This document shows, one piece after another, positions 8,319-16,780 of a DNA stretch of 64,000 nt. The DNA is from Paraburkholderia metrosideri (GTDB taxonomy: Bacteria > Pseudomonadota > Gammaproteobacteria > Burkholderiales > Burkholderiaceae), in contig NZ_CAJHCP010000010.1 in the NCBI RefSeq assembly GCF_904848625.1, forward strand, positions 62,001 to 126,000, read 5' to 3'. How positions within the stretch are numbered: position 1 is the first letter of the stretch; the number at the start of each line of letters is the position of its first letter. The notes beneath the pieces were generated by a model. The model was not told where the DNA came from, did not search any database, and worked only from the letters and a program-made list of their open reading frames with translations. A program made the translations under genes and the position numbers.

Positions 8319-9170
8319 ATGACACGATCCAACGCCGACGCGCTGCTGGCCGGCAACCGCCTGACGCTCGCGGGTTACGAAGCGCGGCACTTCGGCTGGT
8401 CGGTGACGAACAAGGTCGCGACGATCACGCTGAACCGTCCGGAGCGCAAGAATCCGCTGACCTTCGAATCGTATGCGGAGTTGCGCGATCTGTTCCGCAA
8501 CCTGACCTACGCAACCGACATCAAGGCCGTCGTCATTCACGGCGCCGGCGAGAACTTCTGTTCGGGCGGCGACGTGCACGACATCATCGCGCCGCTGATC
8601 GATCTGCCAATGCCGGAACTGCTGCTCTTCACGCGTATGACCGGCGACCTCGTCAAAGCGATGCGCCATTGCCCGCAACCGGTCATTGCAGCCGTCGACG
8701 GCGTTTGCGCAGGCGCGGGCGCGATTCTCGCAATGTCCTCCGATATGCGTCTCGGCACGGCACGCAGCAAGCTCGCGTTCCTGTTCTCGCGCGTCGGTCT
8801 GGCGGGCTGCGATATGGGTGCGTGTGCGATCCTGCCGCGCATCATCGGTCAGGGACGGGCGGCCGAATTGCTGTTCACCGGGCGCTCGGCGAGCGGCGAT
8901 GAAGGTCACGCGTGGGGCTTCTATAACCGCCTTTGCGAACCTTCGGCGCTCGTCGAAGAAGCCCAGAAACTCGCCGCCGACCTCGTCGCCGGTCCGACTT
9001 TCGCGCACGGCATCACGAAGAAGATGTTGCACCAGGAATGGAGCATGAGCATCGACGAAGCGATCGAATCGGAAGCGCAAGCCCAGGCCATTTGCATGAG
9101 CACTCGCGATTTCGAACGCGCGTATAGCGCGTTTGCGGCGAAGTCGCGTCCTGTGTTCGAAGGAGACTGA
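8319..9170 (+). CDS. Enoyl-CoA hydratase/isomerase (crotonase) family protein
   Basis: A 283-residue crotonase-fold protein. The oxyanion-hole motif HGAGENFCSGGDVHDI is present near residue 80 and a second CoA-site segment follows (VCAGAGAILAMSSDMRLG). Aligned by eye with rat enoyl-CoA hydratase, the two catalytic glutamates are not in place: the first falls on Ile in GAGAILAM and the second on Arg. The Asp in VGLAGCDMGA lines up instead with an acid of dienoyl-CoA isomerase. It may therefore be an isomerase or ring-opening enzyme rather than a plain hydratase. AGGAG precedes the ATG. Confidence 0.88.
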   Translation: MTRSNADALLAGNRLTLAGYEARHFGWSVTNKVATITLNRPERKNPLTFESYAELRDLFRNLTYATDIKAVVIHGAGENFCSGGDVHDIIAPLIDLPMPELLLFTRMTGDLVKAMRHCPQPVIAAVDGVCAGAGAILAMSSDMRLGTARSKLAFLFSRVGLAGCDMGACAILPRIIGQGRAAELLFTGRSASGDEGHAWGFYNRLCEPSALVEEAQKLAADLVAGPTFAHGITKKMLHQEWSMSIDEAIESEAQAQAICMSTRDFERAYSAFAAKSRPVFEGD

Positions 9171-9171
9171 G

Positions 9172-10389
9172 TTGAGCGCCGACAACCCCATCGACCTGCA
9201 TAGCGCGCTGGCCTGGCCTTTTTTCGAGCCACGTCATCGGGCACTTGCCGAAGGCATTCAAGCATGGTGCCGTGCGAATCTCGCGCACGAGAACCACAAG
9301 AGCCAAACAGACGTGGATGCGACCTGCCGTCATCTGGTGCGTGAACTCGGCGCGGCGGGATGGCTGAAGTATGGCGTGGGTGGCGTCGCGTACGGCGGCC
9401 ACGGCGACACGATCGACACGCGCGCCGTCTGTCTGTTGCGAGAAACGCTCGCCAAACATTCGGGTCTCGCGGATTTCGCATTGGCCATGCAAGGGCTCGG
9501 CTCGGGCGCGATCTCGCTCGGCGGCACGCATGAGCAAAAAGCGCGCTATCTGCCGCGCGTCGCGAATGGCACCGCGTTGGCCGCGTTCGCGTTGTCGGAG
9601 CCTGAAGCGGGTTCGGATGTCGCCGCCATGGCTTTATCCGCGCGCGAAGACGGTGACGCCTACGTGCTCGACGGCGACAAGACGTGGATTTCCAACGGCG
9701 GTATTGCCGACTTCTACGTCGTATTCGCGCGCACCGGCGAAGCGCCTGGCGCACGAGGCATCAGCGCATTCATTGTCGATGCCGATACGCGCGGACTCGA
9801 GATCGCCGAACGCATCGACGTCATCGCGCCGCATCCGCTTGCGCGCCTGCATTTTGCGGGCGCTCGCGTGCCACGCAGCCAGATGCTCGGCGCGCCCGGC
9901 GAAGGTTTCAAACTGGCCATGCGGACGCTGGATATTTTCCGCACCTCGGTAGCGGCGGCATCGTTGGGTTTCGCGCGCCACGCGATGGCCGAGGGTCTCG
10001 CGCGCGCCTCGTCGCGCAAGATGTTCGGGCAAACGCTCGGCGATTTTCAACTGACGCAGGCAAAGCTCGCGCAAATGGCGTTGACCATCGACAGCAGCGC
10101 GTTGCTGGTCTATCGCGCCGCGTGGCTCCGTGATCAAGGCGAAAACGTCACGCGCGAAGCCGCGATGGCGAAGTGGCATGCCAGCGAAGGCGCGCAGCAG
10201 GTAATCGACGCCGCCGTACAACTCTTTGGCGGCATGGGTGTGCAAAGCGGCACCGCCGTCGAGATGCTGTATCGCGAGATTCGTGCATTGCGCATTTACG
10301 AAGGCGCGACCGAAGTGCAGCAGTTGATTATCGGCCGCGATCTGTTAAAGGCGCACGCGGCCGTTGCTGCGAAGGAAACCGCACCATGA
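9172..10389 (+). CDS. Acyl-CoA dehydrogenase
   Basis: A flavin acyl-CoA dehydrogenase of about 405 residues. The family signature ALSEPEAGSDVAAM lies about one third in, the FAD-binding KTWISNGGIADFYVV follows, and the catalytic-base motif RIYEGATEVQQLIIGRDLL is at the C-terminus. It would introduce a double bond into the cyclic CoA thioester. The frame is open upstream inside the previous gene, but TTG 9172 with AGGAG six bases before it gives the expected N-terminus. Its end overlaps the thioesterase ATG by four bases. Confidence 0.92.
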   Translation: MSADNPIDLHSALAWPFFEPRHRALAEGIQAWCRANLAHENHKSQTDVDATCRHLVRELGAAGWLKYGVGGVAYGGHGDTIDTRAVCLLRETLAKHSGLADFALAMQGLGSGAISLGGTHEQKARYLPRVANGTALAAFALSEPEAGSDVAAMALSAREDGDAYVLDGDKTWISNGGIADFYVVFARTGEAPGARGISAFIVDADTRGLEIAERIDVIAPHPLARLHFAGARVPRSQMLGAPGEGFKLAMRTLDIFRTSVAAASLGFARHAMAEGLARASSRKMFGQTLGDFQLTQAKLAQMALTIDSSALLVYRAAWLRDQGENVTREAAMAKWHASEGAQQVIDAAVQLFGGMGVQSGTAVEMLYREIRALRIYEGATEVQQLIIGRDLLKAHAAVAAKETAP

Positions 10390-10829
10390 GCGCGCCGTTC
10401 GAAAGGCCCGTGCAAATCCGCTTCTCGCACTGCGATCCGGCGGGCATCGTGTTCTTTCCGCAATATCTGGTGATGACCAACGCGCTGGTCGAAGACTGGT
10501 TCAACGAAGGCCTTCACATCGACTACGCGAACATGATCGCGCGGCGGCGTGTCGGCTTGCCGATCGTCAAACTCGACTGCGAGTTTTCGCGGCCGAGCCA
10601 GATGGGCGAAACGGTCATGCTGACGTTGCGCGTGACAGCCATCGGCCGTCGTTCGATCAGCATCGAAATCGTCGGTCATTGCCAGGGTGAAACGCGCTTT
10701 AGCGCGAAACAGGTGCTCGTCACGACGTCGCTCGAAAGCGGCACATCGATCGATATTCCCGCCGACATCGCGAGCGCGCTCGCGACGTTTGCTCCACAGC
10801 CCGACTCCATCGAGGCGCATCGCTCATGA
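10386..10829 (+). CDS. Acyl-CoA thioesterase, 4-hydroxybenzoyl-CoA thioesterase type
   Basis: A 147-residue hot-dog-fold thioesterase. The motif RFSHCDPAGIVFFPQYLVM carries the Asp-Pro-Ala-Gly-Ile/Val-Phe signature of 4-hydroxybenzoyl-CoA thioesterases, where the Asp is catalytic. Its likely job is to release CoA from aromatic or dead-end thioesters in the pathway. The ATG overlaps the dehydrogenase stop and its own TGA overlaps the next ATG, both in ATGA junctions, so it is tightly coupled to both neighbours. Confidence 0.9.
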   Translation: MSAPFERPVQIRFSHCDPAGIVFFPQYLVMTNALVEDWFNEGLHIDYANMIARRRVGLPIVKLDCEFSRPSQMGETVMLTLRVTAIGRRSISIEIVGHCQGETRFSAKQVLVTTSLESGTSIDIPADIASALATFAPQPDSIEAHRS

Positions 10830-11221
10830 AAAAAGCTCTCCTTCCCGCCGGCTGGATCAAACCGCGCGGCTACGCGAACGGCGTCGCCGCCACCGGCACG
10901 CAAGTGTTTATCGCTGGACAGATCGGCTGGGACGAACAAGCCCGCTTCCAGACAACGGACTTCGCCGCGCAAGCCATTCAGGCGCTCAAAAACGTGCTCG
11001 CCGTGCTGCACGAAGCGGGCGGCAAGCCTGAACATCTCGTGCGAATGACGTGGTACGTCACCGACAAACGCGAATACCTCGCGTCGCTGAAAGACATTGG
11101 CCGTGCGTTTCGCGAGTTGATCGGCGACTACGACATTGCAATGAGCGCGGTCCAGGTCGTTGCGCTGATCGAAGATGAAGCGAAGGTGGAAATCGAAGCG
11201 ACCGCCGTGGTCCCGCAGTAA
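10826..11221 (+). CDS. RidA family protein (imine/enamine deaminase)
   Basis: A 131-residue member of the RidA/YjgF/UK114 family: GYANGVAATGTQVFIAGQIG at the N-terminal half, LVRMTWYVTDKREY and an acidic C-terminal strand that ends KVEIEATAVVPQ. RidA proteins hydrolyse reactive 2-imines and enamines to ketones and ammonia. A ring carrying an amino group, as left by 2-aminobenzoyl-CoA reduction, would give just such an enamine, so nitrogen removal is its plausible task here. The family's usual substrate-binding Arg could not be placed with certainty by eye. Confidence 0.9.
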   Translation: MKKALLPAGWIKPRGYANGVAATGTQVFIAGQIGWDEQARFQTTDFAAQAIQALKNVLAVLHEAGGKPEHLVRMTWYVTDKREYLASLKDIGRAFRELIGDYDIAMSAVQVVALIEDEAKVEIEATAVVPQ

Positions 11222-11297
11222 CTGAAGAACGGCACGAACGCACGCCGCCCACTACGCCAACCGAAGCGCATTCAGCCGGCTCAACGCCCGGAGACCC

Positions 11298-12941
11298 ATG
11301 ATGGAACCGTCAGCACACGTCGATACTTTCGCGCGCGACAATCTTCCGCCGCAGGATCAATGGCCCGTTTTTCTGCTCGACAACCCGGACGTGGTTTATC
11401 CTGCGCGTCTGAATTGCGCGACCGAACTGCTCGATAGAACGATCGACGCAGGGCATCGCGACCGTCCCGCAATCTGGTCGCTGGTGGACGACAAGCGTTG
11501 TGTCACCACCTACGGCGAACTACTGGCCCTGGTGAATCGCACCGCGCATGTACTGGTCGACGAAATGGGACTGCAAGCCGGCAATCGCGTGCTGCTGCGC
11601 GGGCCGAACACATTGCAGATGGCGGTCGCCGCACTCGCCGCGCTGAAGGCCGGCCTCGTCGTGGTGCCGACCATGCCGTTGCTGCGCGCGAAGGAACTGA
11701 AGCAGATCATCGACAAGGCGCAGGTCAGCGCGGCACTCTGCGACGCGCGTCTCACCGCAGAACTGGCGCGCTGCACTGATCCAGCCGACGAGTTTTATTG
11801 CGCGACGCTCAAGCAGACGCGCCTGTTCCACGACGACGCTGCCGGTTCGCTCGACACGCTCGCCATCAACAAGCCCTCGCATTTCACCGCGTGCGACACC
11901 GCAGCCGACGACGTTTGCCTGATTGCTTTCACGAGCGGCACGACCGGCGCGCCAAAAGGCTGCATGCATTTTCATCGCGACGTGCTGATGATGTGCGACC
12001 TGTTCCCGCGCCACGTACTCAAGCCGACATCGAACGATATCTTTTGCGGCACGCCGCCGCTCGCCTTCACATTCGGCCTGGGCGGCCTGTTGTGCTTCCC
12101 TCTGCGCGTGGGGGCGTCCAGCGTGCTGATCGAGAAACTCACGCCAGAAACCCTGCTGCACACCGTCGAGCGGTTTCATGCAACCATCATGTTCACCGCG
12201 CCGACCTTCTACCGCCAAATGGCGCCGCTGATCTCACATCACGATGTATCGAGCCTGAAGAAAAGCGTGTCGGCGGGGGAAGCGCTGCCGGACTCGACAC
12301 GACGCCTGTGGCACGACGCGACCGGCATCGACATGATCGACGGTATTGGCGGCACCGAGTTGATCCACATTTTCATTTCGGCGCAGGGCGACGCAATCCG
12401 CCCGCATGCGATTGGCCGCGCGGTGCCGGGCTACGTCGTGCGGGCCGTGGACGACGCGATGCAACCCGTGCCGCCCGGCACGGTCGGCAAACTCGCGGTG
12501 CGCGGCCCAACCGGCTGCCGCTATCTCGCCGACGAAAGGCAAATGAAGTTCGTGCGCGATGGCTGGAATCTGCCTGGCGACTCGGTCTATCTCGACGAAG
12601 ACGGTTACGTGTTCTACCAGGCCCGCGCCGACGACATGATCGTTTCCGCCGGCTACAACATCTCCGGTCCCGAAGTGGAAAGCGTGCTGCTGCAACACGA
12701 CGCGGTGTCGGAATGCGGCGTGATTGGCGTCGCGGATGAAACCCGTGGGCAGATCGTCAAGGCGTTCGTCGTGCTGAATCCAGGTTTTGGAGCGGACGAC
12801 AAACTGGTCGCGCAACTGCAGGATTTCGTGAAAAATAGCGTGGCGCCGTATAAATACCCACGCGTGATCTCGTTCGTCGACGCATTGCCGCGCACCGAGA
12901 CCGGCAAGCTCAAGCGCTTCGAGTTGCGCAAAATGACATAA
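11298..12941 (+). CDS. Aryl-CoA ligase, 2-aminobenzoate/benzoate-CoA ligase type
   Basis: A 547-residue adenylate-forming acid-CoA ligase. Phosphate loop AFTSGTTGAPKGCMHFHRD is near residue 215; the hinge motif DDMIVSAGYNISGPEVE is near 450; the C-terminal PRTETGKLKRFELRK carries the catalytic Lys. The N-terminal part (INPD-like DNPDVVYPARLNCATELLDR) resembles benzoate-CoA ligases. It would activate anthranilate to 2-aminobenzoyl-CoA, the substrate of the fused monooxygenase at 4591. GGAG precedes ATG 11298. The exact acid could instead be benzoate or salicylate. Confidence 0.9.
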   Translation: MMEPSAHVDTFARDNLPPQDQWPVFLLDNPDVVYPARLNCATELLDRTIDAGHRDRPAIWSLVDDKRCVTTYGELLALVNRTAHVLVDEMGLQAGNRVLLRGPNTLQMAVAALAALKAGLVVVPTMPLLRAKELKQIIDKAQVSAALCDARLTAELARCTDPADEFYCATLKQTRLFHDDAAGSLDTLAINKPSHFTACDTAADDVCLIAFTSGTTGAPKGCMHFHRDVLMMCDLFPRHVLKPTSNDIFCGTPPLAFTFGLGGLLCFPLRVGASSVLIEKLTPETLLHTVERFHATIMFTAPTFYRQMAPLISHHDVSSLKKSVSAGEALPDSTRRLWHDATGIDMIDGIGGTELIHIFISAQGDAIRPHAIGRAVPGYVVRAVDDAMQPVPPGTVGKLAVRGPTGCRYLADERQMKFVRDGWNLPGDSVYLDEDGYVFYQARADDMIVSAGYNISGPEVESVLLQHDAVSECGVIGVADETRGQIVKAFVVLNPGFGADDKLVAQLQDFVKNSVAPYKYPRVISFVDALPRTETGKLKRFELRKMT

Positions 12942-12987
12942 CCCCACTTTCCCGTGCAACTGCTTGCATGGAGCGGAGACAAACAGC

Positions 12988-14211
12988 ATGGCTGGCTCTT
13001 TCACCGAAGTCGTCGCCCAGGATGGCGGCCGTTTCAACGCTTATGTCGCGCGTCCCGCGCAGGGTTCGGGCCCGGGGCTCGTCCTGCTGCAGGAAATTTT
13101 CGGCATCAACGACACGATGAAGGCGACCGCCGACCGCTATGCCGAAGAGGGCTATGTGGTGCTGGTGCCGGACCTGTTCTGGCGGATCAAACCGGGCATT
13201 GACCTCGGTTATGGTGAAGCCGACATGAAGCAGGCGCTCGGCTATCTCGGCGAGTTCAATACCGACCTCGCCGTCGACGATATCGCGGCCACCATCGCCG
13301 CGTTGCGCGCCATGCCCGAGCAGGCCGGCAAGGTCGGTGCGGTCGGCTTTTGCCTCGGCGGCAAGCTCGCGTTCCTGAGCGCCGCGCGTACCGATGTGGA
13401 CTGTGCGGTCAGCTATTACGGCGTCGGCCTCGACGCTTACCTCGACGAAGTGCCCGCCATTCGCTGCCCGATGGTGTTCCACTTCCCGGAAAACGACGCA
13501 CACTGTCCGCCGGAAACGCGCGAACGCATCAGTGCCGCGTTGCGCACGCGTCCGCATGTCGAGCAATATGTGTACGCCGGTTGCGATCACGCATTCGCCG
13601 CGCCGGCACGGCCGCAGTACGACAAACCAGCCGCAATGATGGCGTATTCGCGTACGCTCGCGCTGCTGCGCAAAGTGCTCGGCCCGGTCTACGACCTCAA
13701 TGCATTGTGGGAAGCGCACTGCTATCACGAGTTCGCCACGCGCGACGTCGATGCGGTCATGCCGACCATGGTCGCGCAGCCGTACGTCAATCACGTTCCG
13801 ACGATGACTGGCGGCGTCGGCCACGACCGGCTCAAGAGCTTCTATACCCATCACTTCGTCAACTCGAATCCCGTCGATACCCGGCTGATTCCGATTTCAC
13901 GCACCATTGGCTCGGACCGCATCGTCGACGAATTCATTTTTAGCTGCACGCATACGTGCGAAATCGACTGGCTCCTGCCTGGCGTTGCGCCCACCGGCAA
14001 GTATTTCGAGGTGCCGATGCTGGCCGTCGTGTGTTTCCGGGGTGACAAGCTTTATAACGAGCACATCTATTGGGATCAGGCTTCGGTGCTCGTCCAGGTT
14101 GGCCTGCTGAATCCCGAAGGACTGCCGGTAGCCGGTATTGAAAGCGCCCGCAAGCTGCTCGACGAAACCTTGCCTTCCAACGCATTGATGGGCAGCAAGG
14201 CGCAGGCCTGA
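12988..14211 (+). CDS. Dienelactone hydrolase fused to a SnoaL-like domain
   Basis: A two-domain protein of about 407 residues. Residues 1-235 are a dienelactone hydrolase alpha/beta domain: LVLLQEIFGIND near 30, nucleophile motif GAVGFCLGGKLAF with Cys near 118 and a late CDHAFAAP carrying the His. Residues 250-400 resemble the SnoaL/NTF2-like fold (HYEFATRDVDAVMPTM-like helix, then VGHDRLKSFYTHHF). A carboxymethylene-butenolidase-like hydrolysis of a ring product is likely. CGGAG lies before ATG 12988; the upstream TTG start would add residues unlike the family. It is 46 bases after the ligase and may be the last gene of the operon. Confidence 0.88.
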   Translation: MAGSFTEVVAQDGGRFNAYVARPAQGSGPGLVLLQEIFGINDTMKATADRYAEEGYVVLVPDLFWRIKPGIDLGYGEADMKQALGYLGEFNTDLAVDDIAATIAALRAMPEQAGKVGAVGFCLGGKLAFLSAARTDVDCAVSYYGVGLDAYLDEVPAIRCPMVFHFPENDAHCPPETRERISAALRTRPHVEQYVYAGCDHAFAAPARPQYDKPAAMMAYSRTLALLRKVLGPVYDLNALWEAHCYHEFATRDVDAVMPTMVAQPYVNHVPTMTGGVGHDRLKSFYTHHFVNSNPVDTRLIPISRTIGSDRIVDEFIFSCTHTCEIDWLLPGVAPTGKYFEVPMLAVVCFRGDKLYNEHIYWDQASVLVQVGLLNPEGLPVAGIESARKLLDETLPSNALMGSKAQA

Positions 14212-14243
14212 ACATGGGCCGGACGTAACGGGCCCCCGCAGGA

Positions 14244-14274
14244 CCGAGGTGGTGCGACTAGAGCCCCACCTCGG
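14244..14274. terminator. Hairpin after the dienelactone hydrolase gene
   Basis: CCGAGGTGG at 14244-14252 pairs with CCACCTCGG at 14266-14274 around a 13-base loop. It begins 33 bases after the stop of the hydrolase gene, where the aryl-CoA transcript could end. There is no run of T after it, so it may be a weak or Rho-assisted terminator. Confidence 0.5.
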
Positions 14275-14323
14275 CACAACATCCCTATGATGTGACACTC
14301 CACTGGCCAACGTCCTTCGACCC

Positions 14324-15001
14324 ATGCTGACTGTCCATCATCTGAATAACTCCCGCTCGCAACGCGTGTTGTGGCTGCTCGAAGAACTCGGCGTGCCGTA
14401 CGAGATCAAGCGTTACCAGCGCGATCCCAAAACGATGCTCGCACCGCCCGAGTTGCGCGCGGTACACCCGCTCGGCAAATCACCGGTGATTACCGACGAC
14501 GGCCAGACCATCGCGGAGTCGGGCGCGATCATCGAATATCTGATCGGCAAATATGGTCAGGGGCGCTTCGCTCCGGCAGCGGGCACGCCCGAGCATCTGC
14601 GCTACACGTACTGGCTTCACTACGCGGAAGGCTCTGCGATGCCGCCGCTGTTGCTGAAACTGGTGGCGCTGCGCATTGCGAGCGCACCGATGCCGTTCTT
14701 CGCGAAGCCGATTGCGCGCAAGATCGCAGGCACGTTGCAATCGAGCTTCATTGATCCGCAGTTGAAACTGCACCTCGGCTATATCGACAAGGAATTGAGC
14801 AAGACGGGCTGGTTCGTCGGTAACGACTTCACTGCCGCCGACGTGCAAATGAGCTTCCCACTCGAAGCCGGCACCGCGCGCGGCGGCATGGAAGGTCAAC
14901 TTCCCGCGATAACCGGCTTTCTGAAGCGCATTCATGCGCGGCCAGCGTATCAACGTGCGCTGGAGCGCGGCGGCAAGTACGACATCGTCGGCGGAGACTG
15001 A
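14324..15001 (+). CDS. Glutathione S-transferase family protein
   Basis: A 225-residue cytosolic GST. The thioredoxin-like N-terminal domain shows the active-site Ser in HHLNNSRSQRVLWLLEELG, the cis-Pro segment GKSPVITDDG and the glutathione-binding ESGAIIEYL; an all-helical C-terminal domain follows, with FTAADVQMSFPLEA. The substrate is unknown. It may act in detoxifying electrophiles produced by the neighbouring ring-degradation genes, but it has its own upstream gap and need not be co-transcribed. Confidence 0.93.
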   Translation: MLTVHHLNNSRSQRVLWLLEELGVPYEIKRYQRDPKTMLAPPELRAVHPLGKSPVITDDGQTIAESGAIIEYLIGKYGQGRFAPAAGTPEHLRYTYWLHYAEGSAMPPLLLKLVALRIASAPMPFFAKPIARKIAGTLQSSFIDPQLKLHLGYIDKELSKTGWFVGNDFTAADVQMSFPLEAGTARGGMEGQLPAITGFLKRIHARPAYQRALERGGKYDIVGGD

Positions 15002-15034
15002 CGCGCGTGCTGCGCGCCGCCCAGGATTTCGTAG

Positions 15035-15064
15035 TTGTGACGCAAAACTTGCCGATGCTAGACT
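15035..15064 (+). promoter_or_regulatory. Possible promoter of the MFS transporter gene
   Basis: TTGTGA at 15035 and TAGACT at 15059 are separated by 18 bases in the 207-base gap before the transporter gene. Each element matches the sigma70 consensus at four of six positions. A 145-base leader would result. Nothing else recognisable lies in this gap. Confidence 0.3.
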
Positions 15065-15208
15065 GAAAAATTACCTCGCGCTAAACGGCTTGCCCGACGC
15101 GTCGCTCGACGGCGGCACGTCCGGCGCCGGGTCATGTGTTCGTGATGTCCGTCTGAATCCGTTCAAATCCCTTGAATGCATTCGGGAGCGCGGTCTGGGA
15201 GCGTCTGC

Positions 15209-16735
15209 ATGACCCATCCATCCATTCACGGCAAACAACGCTGGCTAGCACTGATCGTGCTGTGTCTGGGCGTGCTGATGATCGTGCTCGACACCACGAT
15301 CGTGAACGTTGCGTTGCCGTCCATCGCGGCGGATCTCGGCTTCACTGAAACGTCGCTGGTCTGGGTCGTCAACGCGTACATGTTGACCTTCGGCGGTTGT
15401 CTGCTGCTCGGCGGAAGGCTCGGCGACCTTTACGGCCACCGCAAGCTGTTTCTCGGCGGCATCACACTGTTCACGCTCGCGTCGCTGGCCTGCGGCATCG
15501 CGAACTCGCAGATCCTGCTGGTTGCCGCACGAGCCGTGCAGGGATTGGGCGGTGCGGTTGTGTCAGCGGTGTCACTGTCGCTGATCATGAATCTGTTCAC
15601 CGAATCCGCCGAGCGTGCGAAAGCGATGGGCGTGTACGGCTTCGTTTGCGCAGGGGGTGGCAGCATCGGCGTACTGCTTGGCGGGTTGCTGACCAATCTG
15701 CTTAGCTGGCACTGGATTTTCCTGGTCAATCTGCCGATCGGCGTGGCTGTCTACGCGCTCTGCGTCGCGTTGCTGCCGTCCGCGCGCGGTCATGCGCACG
15801 GCGAGCGGCTCGACGTGGCAGGCGCGGTGACGGTCACTGCGTCGTTGATGCTGGCGGTCTACGCAGTAGTGAACGGCAATGAAGCCGGCTGGACGTCGGT
15901 GCAGACACTCGGCTTGCTGTTCGCCGCGCTCGCGCTACTCGCCGCGTTTCTGATTATCGAAGCACGCGTCCAGCATCCGTTGATGCCGCTCGGTCTGTTC
16001 CGTCTGCGTAATGTCGCGACCGCGAACGTGGTCGGTGTGCTGTGGGCGGCGGCAATGTTCGCGTGGTTCTTCATTTCGGCGCTGTACATGCAGCGCGTAC
16101 TCGGCTATCGGCCGTTGCAGGTCGGTCTTGCGTTTCTGCCCGCCAACCTGATCATGGGATTCTTTTCGCTCGGGCTGTCGGCGCGCGTGGTGATGCGGTT
16201 CGGTCTGCGTCGGCCGCTGGCGGCCGGTCTGCTGGTGGCGGCGGCCGGTCTCGCGCTGTTTGCCCGTGCGCCGGTCGGCGGCAGCTTCCTGATCGACGTT
16301 TTACCAGGAATGATCCTTCTCGGCTTCGGCGCGGGTATCGCGTTTAATCCGATGCTGCTCGCAGCAATGAGCGATGTCGATCCGGCCGATTCAGGGCTGG
16401 CGTCGGGGATCGTCAACACGTCGTTCATGATGGGCGGTGCGCTGGGTCTCGCCGTGCTGGCGAGTCTCGCCGCCGCACGTAGCGACGCGATGCTGGCGTC
16501 GGCGGGAGCAACGGCGGCGCTTAATAGCGGCTATCGGCTGGCCTTCCTGGGCGGGGCAATCTTCGCGGCCATGGCGGGCATGCTGGGCGGTTTGCTGTTG
16601 CGGCCAGCGCGAGCGGGTGAGGCGGACGGTGCGGACGCTCATGGCGCACCGTCCGCATTGTCCGAACGTTCGCTGCCTGCCGGCAACGAGACTCAACAAA
16701 TAAACGCAAAACCGCAAGCGGGATCAAACGCGTAA
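15209..16735 (+). CDS. MFS multidrug exporter, DHA2 (14-helix) family
   Basis: A 508-residue inner-membrane transporter of the EmrB/QacA group. The sequence carries about 14 hydrophobic segments, motif LDTTIVNVALPSIAADLG at the first helix, GGRLGDLYGHRK in loop 2-3 (family motif A) and RAVQGLGGAVVSAVSLSLI in helix 4. It exchanges drug-like molecules for protons. GGGAG at 15197 and ATG 15209 set the start; the open frame begins earlier. The AraC gene 45 bases downstream on the same strand may regulate it. No periplasmic adaptor gene (EmrA-like) is adjacent. Confidence 0.92.
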   Translation: MTHPSIHGKQRWLALIVLCLGVLMIVLDTTIVNVALPSIAADLGFTETSLVWVVNAYMLTFGGCLLLGGRLGDLYGHRKLFLGGITLFTLASLACGIANSQILLVAARAVQGLGGAVVSAVSLSLIMNLFTESAERAKAMGVYGFVCAGGGSIGVLLGGLLTNLLSWHWIFLVNLPIGVAVYALCVALLPSARGHAHGERLDVAGAVTVTASLMLAVYAVVNGNEAGWTSVQTLGLLFAALALLAAFLIIEARVQHPLMPLGLFRLRNVATANVVGVLWAAAMFAWFFISALYMQRVLGYRPLQVGLAFLPANLIMGFFSLGLSARVVMRFGLRRPLAAGLLVAAAGLALFARAPVGGSFLIDVLPGMILLGFGAGIAFNPMLLAAMSDVDPADSGLASGIVNTSFMMGGALGLAVLASLAAARSDAMLASAGATAALNSGYRLAFLGGAIFAAMAGMLGGLLLRPARAGEADGADAHGAPSALSERSLPAGNETQQINAKPQAGSNA

Positions 16736-16780
16736 ATTCCTCGCTGGCTATGCTGGTTCCATGCAGACACGAGAGCCAAT

